From Flammeovirgaceae bacterium (GTDB lineage: Bacteria; Bacteroidota; Bacteroidia; Cytophagales; Cyclobacteriaceae), in contig JAJTEH010000001.1 in NCBI GenBank assembly GCA_021298355.1, forward strand, positions 186,001 to 250,000: a stretch of DNA of 64,000 nucleotides, in the 5' to 3' direction. The first letter of the stretch is position 1. Every line of letters begins with the position of its first letter. The translations under genes were made by a program, and so were the position numbers. Shown piece after piece: positions 63,501-64,000 of this stretch. A model generated the notes under the pieces. It searched no databases and was not told the origin of the DNA. It saw only the letters and a list, made by a program, of their open reading frames with translations.

Positions 63501-63632
63501 TACTTTAATATAGGTGTAATCTGGTTTATGACAACCGCCTTATTTTTTACACTTTATTTTGATTTACTGAGCCGTTTTGTAAATTTTTTCGAAAATAAAA
63601 GAAAGTATAAAAAAAGACGTTCGAGGAGTTAA
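60531..63632 (+). CDS. ABCG-like ABC exporter with N-terminal TerB-like region (second copy)
   Basis: 1033-residue paralogue of the 11210-14284 exporter. The layout is the same: helical TerB-like region (1-145), linker, Walker A GASGSGKS (285-292), signature ISGGQRKR (391-398), Walker B LLFVDE, CPEC (497-500), ABC2 membrane helices (about 590-770), a long helical extracytoplasmic part (about 790-975) and a last helix near 985-1010. The two start with nearly the same MSEE-I/L-LKA sequence. A TAACTTTG -7-like element ends 10 bp before the ATG, so the leader would be very short. It is followed after 31 bp by a lipoprotein gene. Confidence 0.87.
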   Translation: MSEELLKAVIQLFAIVARERITEEERQDVKEFLGLHLNRDAVKYYLDLFDTYCATNELRASQELDALDAETQQFVGDWAKIMEIAKKVNQALTVQQKLVLIQKIIELVFADFHLSERQSNLIFYIGQALKIPQQTVKALQDFVIGQDIDELASKNVLIIDEGYDEVAYPGPRIIEKNLNGLVAILYLPDAETYFIKYLGISVLYLNSILLRSRKIEVLPAGSTIRGDKIETIYYSDIIGRFRSEDVHATITFTAEHLFYHFKSGRAALQNLTIAEKGGKLIGIMGASGSGKSTLLSVLNGIEKPSSGSVLVNGINIHEEPEKVRGVIGYVPQDDLLLEELSVYDNLFFAAKLCFGSATVDEINVIVERVIAQLGLTEIKHLKVGSPLDKTISGGQRKRVNIGLELLREPTLLFVDEPTSGLSSRDSENIMDLLKELSLRGKMIFVVIHQPSSDIFKLFDSLLILDVGGFQIYYGNPVSAVLYFRELVNATSRDQGSCPECGNINPEQIFTIIETKVVNEYGRLTQTRKVSPGQWYQYFKQKTKLPKIDHTKDALPTVQKIPNWFKQLHVFGWRDIKAKLSNKQYLFINLLASPVLAVFISYMVKYYNVLQGDFSNYSFYNNQNIPVYFFMSVVVALFFGLTMSAEEIFRDRKILKRERFLHLSKSSYLISKVLIMFSISAFQTLLFVVIGNLILEIPFTEMRYWLVLFAASCFANMLGLNISASFNSAVTIYIIIPLLVIPQLLLSGVVISFDKFNPSVGKPIGVPLMGNIMASRWAFEAMMVTQFKDNPFEKQFYELDKTIAISEYKRVYFIPELESKLSYVLNNGSQWKNESNEQMAHALNLIKAEITSELEKVGRDKLPEIEKLVIRKFDSATYANTEKFLSTLKIYYSIKKENAQAKKDQLVASLTNTPEKLAQHQKAMLAYQNQTVMDAVKNITSPERIVEYGGRLIQKVYPIYDDEHRPRYWLDFSANLYQPTKYFASKTFDTFYFNIGVIWFMTTALFFTLYFDLLSRFVNFFENKRKYKKRRSRS

Positions 63633-63663
63633 ATCAATTTCTATTTTTGCACAAACAACACGT

Positions 63664-64000
63664 ATGAAAAAAATTTGGATGATGGCAGTAGCGGCTACAA
63701 TTTTACTAGCTGCCTGCGGAACAAAAAAAGATGAAGCTTCGAACGAGGCCACTGATACTACACAAGTAGCATTACAAGAATGGAAAGAAATGGATGCCTA
63801 CCACATGCTTATGGCAGAGGCGTTTCATCCTTTTAAAGATTCGGCTAATCTGGAACCTGCAAAAAGCCTCGCTGCCGATTTAGTAAAATCTGCTGAAGCC
63901 TGGGTAAACGCTCCACTTCCCGAAAAAGTAAATAATGATGAAGTAAAAACTAAACTTCAGGAGTTGAAAGCCGGATCGGATGCATTAGCAACTGCTGTTG
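63664..64000 (+). CDS. Lipoprotein, 3' truncated by window edge
   Basis: 112 codons are visible, starting with a lipoprotein signal peptide and lipobox LLAAC (Cys18). A Thr/Glu-rich linker and helical segments follow (EWKEMDAYHMLMAEAFHPF, ADLVKSAEAWVN). No family is certain; it resembles small helical Bacteroidota lipoproteins. TATTTTTG at 63642-63649 is a plausible -7 element, so it may have its own promoter, yet it lies only 31 bp after the ABC exporter stop. The C-terminus lies outside the window. Confidence 0.8.
   Translation, partial: MKKIWMMAVAATILLAACGTKKDEASNEATDTTQVALQEWKEMDAYHMLMAEAFHPFKDSANLEPAKSLAADLVKSAEAWVNAPLPEKVNNDEVKTKLQELKAGSDALATAV

Overview
The window is chromosomal DNA from a Bacteroidota member, most likely a Cytophagales-type, carotenoid-pigmented, non-fermenting aerobe. 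The evidence is a PorT-type gene directly after ubiE/menG, a cargo protein with a type IX secretion (T9SS) C-terminal domain, TAnnTTTG-like -7 promoter elements, SiaB/SiaC-family regulators, and a MerR-B12 / ECF sigma / crtI-crtB-idi / photolyase cluster. No rRNA, tRNA, CRISPR array, phage or insertion sequence was seen. Coding density is high and most genes lie in long, tightly packed operons. The gene calls are homology judgements made from the sequence alone.

Layout. (1) 1-9106, plus strand: a left-truncated saccharopine-dehydrogenase-family gene, a PiT phosphate transporter, a decayed atypical pyruvate kinase (one frameshift, two in-frame stops), then a chain of overlapping genes nhaC - DEDDy exonuclease - ubiE/menG - porT-like - SDR. 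(2) 9099-23138, minus strand: a signalling island. Reading downstream it has cytidine deaminase, a membrane HAMP-like/GAF/coiled-coil protein, CheR, a receiver-less CheB, a second membrane-GAF protein, a giant Cache-HAMP-GAF-PAS-PAS-PP2C phosphatase, SiaB-like kinase, SiaC-like phosphoprotein, an ABCG-like exporter with an N-terminal TerB-like region, a lipoprotein and a small secreted protein. There is no MCP, CheA or CheW. Two of the coiled coils carry the E-E-x-x-A-T pattern typical of CheR methylation sites, which suggests CheR/CheB act on these sensors. (3) 23225-36744: a second saccharopine dehydrogenase-like gene, then a minus-strand operon of lamin-tail lipoprotein, DUF4956 membrane protein, membrane-fusion protein, TolC-like protein, CotH-kinase T9SS cargo, rnhA, a BASS transporter and an acyltransferase. 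MarC, a class V aminotransferase and aroQ follow.

(4) 36960-45175: a secreted HExxH protein, then a probable light-response cluster on the minus strand: a MerR regulator with CarH-type B12 ligands, ECF sigma, crtI, crtB, idi, a 59-residue DUF6435-like gene, photolyase and an SDR-DUF2867 protein. A 10-bp inverted repeat overlaps the predicted sigma/crt promoter. (5) 45243-64000: a ligase-associated-type DEXH helicase, tyrS, a SulP transporter with carbonic anhydrase, small hypotheticals, a zinc-ribbon membrane protein coupled to the Prc protease, a YdeI-like protein, a large BNR/sortilin-like secreted protein, a LolA-like protein, a second TerB-ABC exporter, and a lipoprotein that runs off the right edge. 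Four hairpin terminators are clear, all acting on minus-strand transcripts.
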